Origin: a virus
IMG/VR virus record: IMGVR_UViG_3300033151_000085
Coordinates: 1 to 30,994 of that record
Length of the DNA stretch: 30,994 bases
Reading direction: 5' to 3' (one strand)
Shown here: positions 30,506 to 30,994 of the stretch, in pieces
Layout: each line of letters begins with the position of its first letter
How positions within the stretch are numbered: the first letter of the stretch is position 1
The notes under the pieces: generated by a model
Seen by the model: only the letters and a program-made list of their open reading frames with translations
What the model was told of the DNA's origin: nothing
Databases searched by the model: none
Translations under genes and position numbers: made by a program

Positions 30506-30581
30506 GACGCACCGCCGCACCTCAACGGGCAAGTACCGCAAGTCCCGCAGCGACAAGCGGGCGTCCCGCAAGAAGGCTTAG
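30489..30581 (+). CDS. Thirty-residue highly basic peptide
   Basis: ATG 30489 is preceded by GGGAGG (30478-30483) at good spacing and overlaps the end of the previous gene. Of 30 residues, 15 are Lys or Arg, with many Ser and Thr (RKTHRRTSTGKYRKSRSDK). No hydrophobic part is present. It could bind nucleic acid or be packaged. The good ribosome site supports real translation; size limits confidence. Confidence 0.55.
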   Translation: MTKPRKTHRRTSTGKYRKSRSDKRASRKKA

Positions 30582-30677
30582 AGCCACCAGGCGGCTCCGT
30601 AAGGCCCGGACGGCTCGCTCGGCTGTGGCCACACCAGAACGGGAAAGGAATGGCCTGTGCACCCCGTAGCGTGGGAG
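30582..30677. other. Intergenic region between convergent genes
   Basis: The rightward operon ends at 30581 and a leftward gene ends at 30678. GAGCC and GGCTC near 30583-30597 can form a small stem. No gene is seen. Confidence 0.5.
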
Positions 30678-30698
30678 CTAGAAGCGGGTGGGGTGCAC
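30657..30698. terminator. Inverted repeat at the convergent junction
   Basis: GTGCACCCC (30657-30665) and GGGGTGCAC (30690-30698) pair perfectly over nine bases with a 24-base loop. It overlaps the last codons of the leftward gene. It may act as a bidirectional terminator; the long loop and absence of T-runs keep confidence low. Confidence 0.4.
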
Positions 30699-30875
30699 CG
30701 TGCGGCGGGCTGCCAGGCGCACCGAACAGGCCGAACAGGCGCAGATGGCGAGTTCGTGGGCCTCGGCGGCACCATATCCACCGTGACGCAGGAGCGGAAG
30801 TTGGACGTGGCGGTGTAGCACAGGCGTCATTCCGCACACCTGGCACACCGTCGAGTCACGCAGAGCGAGCGTCAT
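30678..30875 (-). CDS. Small Cys-rich protein on the minus strand (65 aa)
   Basis: ATG at 30875 is chosen because AAGGTGG lies five bases upstream on the minus strand; an in-frame GTG at 30884 would add three residues. CQVCG near residue 11 and CACSAC near residue 45 give two CxxC-type pairs for a zinc knuckle, with HRHVQLPLLRHGGYGAAEAH between. It resembles small zinc-finger or HNH-remnant phage proteins. It begins within the end of the next leftward gene, so both belong to a leftward operon. Confidence 0.65.
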   Translation of the reverse strand: MTLALRDSTVCQVCGMTPVLHRHVQLPLLRHGGYGAAEAHELAICACSACSVRLAARRTVHPTRF

Positions 30876-30994
30876 TCCATCCACCTTCGCGGGCCTGCCC
30901 GCGCCAGATTCGGCCCCACTTCGTGTCCACCTGGTGCAGCCCCCGCCGCTTCATCGACTGCGGCGAGTAGCACCCGCCGCCCTTCTTGTCGTGC
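30856..30994 (-). CDS. C-terminal end of a leftward gene running off the right edge
   Basis: On the minus strand a frame is open from the window edge to a TGA at 30856-30858. The 45 visible residues include KKGGGCYSPQSMKRRGLHQV and KWGRIWRGQAREGGW, a basic and aromatic C-terminus. It overlaps the start of the 65-residue gene by 20 bases, a common coupled arrangement. Product unknown. Confidence 0.55.
   Translation of the reverse strand, partial: HDKKGGGCYSPQSMKRRGLHQVDTKWGRIWRGQAREGGWNDARSA

Noticed and set aside
30650-30970. 106-codon plus-strand frame at the right end
   Set aside because: Antisense to two coupled leftward frames with CxxC motifs; its translation is Arg/Pro-rich noise.

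Overview
This window is part of the genome of a tailed, non-contractile-tailed (siphovirus-like) bacteriophage with high G+C DNA. Base composition, frequent GTG starts, a P27-type small terminase, an SPP1-type portal, actinophage-like GA-rich structural repeats and HNH genes beside the terminase all suggest an actinobacterial host. That host call is inference. No integrase, repressor, tRNA gene, CRISPR array or insertion sequence was recognised. Almost everything reads rightward; two small leftward genes start at the right edge and mark the next transcription unit.

Region 1 (165-7775) is a tightly packed early/metabolic operon in which twelve consecutive junctions are 4-base stop/start overlaps (ATGA or GTGA). 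It holds an unknown small protein, a RecA-fold helicase-like ATPase, a cryptic 71-codon reading frame over a GTTACG-repeat region, a ParB-like protein, and a complete set of genes to make preQ0 and put it into DNA: FolE (GTP to dihydroneopterin triphosphate), QueD, QueE, QueC, and a DpdA-type transglycosylase. Two tiny unknown proteins, a GT4 glycosyltransferase and an HNH protein are embedded in the same operon. The expected product is phage DNA in which some guanine is replaced by a 7-deazaguanine, probably 7-cyano-7-deazaguanine, as protection from host restriction nucleases.

Region 2 (7776-8288) is a C-rich non-coding stretch with two pairs of direct repeats and small hairpins immediately upstream of the terminase. 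It is the best place in the window for a packaging or late regulatory signal.

Region 3 (8289-15205) is the packaging and head module: TerS, TerL, an HNH endonuclease, portal, MuF-like protein, scaffold, major capsid protein, a 53-residue protein missed by length filters and a small structural protein, with hairpins after the capsid gene and before position 15225. TerL carries a perfect 33-base tandem duplication. The capsid gene carries a 7-base tandem duplication that appears to shift its C-terminus out of frame.

Region 4 (15225-18347) is one 1040-residue protein with about 25 copies of a roughly 21-residue Gly/Ala/Thr/Val repeat, placed unusually between the capsid and the connector genes.

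Region 5 (18344-28765) is the connector and tail module: head-tail adaptor, closure protein, HK97 gp10-like protein, tail terminator, major tail protein, two tail assembly chaperones joined by a -1 frameshift at GGGGGAA, a 756-residue tape measure, a 1329-residue tail-tip fusion protein (which carries two copies of the Region 4 repeat), and two minor tail proteins.

Region 6 (28765-30581) is the lysis cassette: an M15 peptidase endolysin, three small membrane proteins (the last apparently broken by one base in an A-run), and a 30-residue highly basic peptide. After a convergent intergenic hairpin, leftward genes occupy 30678-30994.
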